From NCBI GenBank assembly GCA_039621445.1, contig CP154955.1, positions 60,729,564-60,793,563 on the forward strand: a DNA stretch of 64,000 bases, given 5' to 3'. The translations under genes were made by a program, and so were the position numbers. The notes under the pieces were generated by a model, which was given only the letters and a program-made list of their open reading frames with translations, was not told the DNA's origin and searched no databases. The stretch is from Euglena gracilis (lineage: Eukaryota > Euglenida > Euglenophyceae > Euglenales). Each line of letters begins with the position of its first letter. Positions within the stretch are counted from its first letter, which is position 1. Below, piece by piece: positions 63,054 through 64,000 of this stretch.

Positions 63054-63674
63054 TCAGAGGCCATCGTGAGGATGCCAGCGGGTGTTCGATGGTGATACCC
63101 ACAGCCAGGTGCTTCCCTTTGTTCCACCCCAGCAGGAGGAGATCAGCGTCGCGGGTGCCAGCCTCACAGCCCTGTTCTTTGCGCGGGGTGATGCCTGAGC
63201 GTTGGCAGAGGTCGAAGATGGCGTCGCGGGCGGACGCAGTTGTGTCTTTCCGTTATGCCATTCCTTCTGCAAGCAAAGCAAGGAGGTGGTCTCCGAAGGG
63301 GTCGACCGCCTCACCACACAAGGGGCACAAGAGCATGTCTGTTGTTGGGATGAGGGGTAAACCGGTCCAGAAGCGCAATAGCAGTGTGTATTCATCCGCA
63401 TCCGGTGCTAGGACAGTGTTCACAGACCTGGACGGGACAGACAAGACAGCGAAGTCTAAGTCTTCTAATGTCCCGAAGAGGTGCACCCTCCTCCAGGGTT
63501 ACCACGCGAACGACGTGGTGGAAGAGGGTGGAAGAGGCCAAGGAGGAAGGGTTGGCCATCTAGGAGGCATTGGTTCGGCCCAAAGTATCACGGGCTAATT
63601 TGGCCACGTGAATGGTGGGAGGGGAGCTATGTACAGATGGGCAAGGCCCATTGGCAGTAAAGGTATATGCGGTG
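63054..63674 (-). pseudogene. Decayed zinc-finger/nuclease-like retroelement tail (second copy)
   Basis: Same content as 26606-27225 (LLCPLCGEAVDPFGDHLL, DADLLLLGW). Upstream sequence beyond 63674 differs from the other copy, so the duplicated block ends here. Confidence 0.4.
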
Positions 63675-64000
63675 TGTCCCCCAGCTGGAGAGACCAGCTG
63701 CCGTCTGGCTGCCTTCGTGGGTTTTTCCCAACGGGCGCTCGATGTCCTCGTGCAACAAAGGCCGCCAACCACCGCGACGTGACTCAAACGTTTGCTAATG
63801 CCATGATGTCATCACTCTCCAAAGCCATCACCAGGCTCATACACCTCTTCAGACAGGGCCACTCTCATGACAGAGCTTCGGACGGCCATAACCCTGACTG
63901 ACGAGGCCGTCCGAAGCTTTGTCGAGACACGCACTGTCGAGTCCACACACGCACCGCCAAAAAAGCACGCGTCGAACCCTCGAAGGGAAGGCGCCCCGGC
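63675..64000. other. Right flank, no gene seen
   Basis: This is unique in the window. It contains a perfect 14-bp inverted repeat (AGCTTCGGACGGCC at 63874-63887 and its complement at 63905-63918; 17-base loop). No coding or RNA gene is supported. Confidence 0.4.
63874..63918. repeat. 14-bp perfect inverted repeat
   Basis: AGCTTCGGACGGCC and GGCCGTCCGAAGCT are separated by 17 bases; no T-run follows that would suggest a terminator. It could be the terminal repeat or subterminal hairpin of another element running off the window. Confidence 0.6.

Overview
The window looks like a transposon island from a nuclear genome of a eukaryote with a large, repeat-rich genome. I see no host protein gene, no functional tRNA or rRNA gene and no bacterial-type operon. 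Almost every base can be assigned to long terminal repeat (LTR) retrotransposons of the Ty3/gypsy type or to fragments of them. A cytosine methyltransferase carried by one of these elements points to an alga or protist. From memory, retrotransposons with DNA methyltransferases were reported in dinoflagellates (Symbiodinium) and charophyte algae by de Mendoza and colleagues in 2018, so a dinoflagellate is my first guess, at moderate to low confidence.

Two autonomous families dominate, both coded on the minus strand. Family A is about 14.8 kb, with 635-bp LTRs that run TGTGGG...GGGAAAC, a primer binding site matching initiator tRNA-Met and a polypurine tract. On the coding strand its order is a long coiled-coil Gag, a Pro/Gln-rich repeat region, a C5-cytosine methyltransferase (MTase), protease, reverse transcriptase (RT), RNase H, integrase with a chromodomain, and a long G/C-rich 3' tail. 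Family B has a Gag with zinc knuckles, protease, a Cys-containing spacer, RT, RNase H and the start of an integrase.

Family A sits inside family B, in the linker between RNase H and integrase. The same insertion point is seen in all three A copies, so one nested A-in-B unit was duplicated. Copy 1 of A (2794-17598) is full length. Copy 2 (27479-40507) lacks its 3' end but has the only intact Gag. Copy 3 (43932-54269) lacks everything downstream of part of RNase H. Family B is seen as four pieces: 136-2788 (copy 0), 17599-25511 (copy 1), 40508-43931 (copy 2) and 54270-62043 (copy 3). All four carry the N-terminal half of the RT inverted relative to the rest. No copy of either family has a fully open pol.

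Copy 3 of A is interrupted by a young 1027-bp terminal-repeat retrotransposon in miniature (TRIM, 45677-46703). It has near-identical 335-bp LTRs, a 5-bp target duplication and a tRNA-like RNA polymerase III promoter inside each LTR. Blocks at 26606-27225 and 63054-63674 hold a decayed zinc-finger/nuclease-like tail of another retroelement.

The most notable points are: the methyltransferase within a chromodomain Ty3 element; a Gag frame that begins inside the LTR and runs through the primer binding site; in-frame stop codons kept between Gag and the next region and between MTase and protease; the tRNA-like LTR of the TRIM; and two internal inversions in family B.
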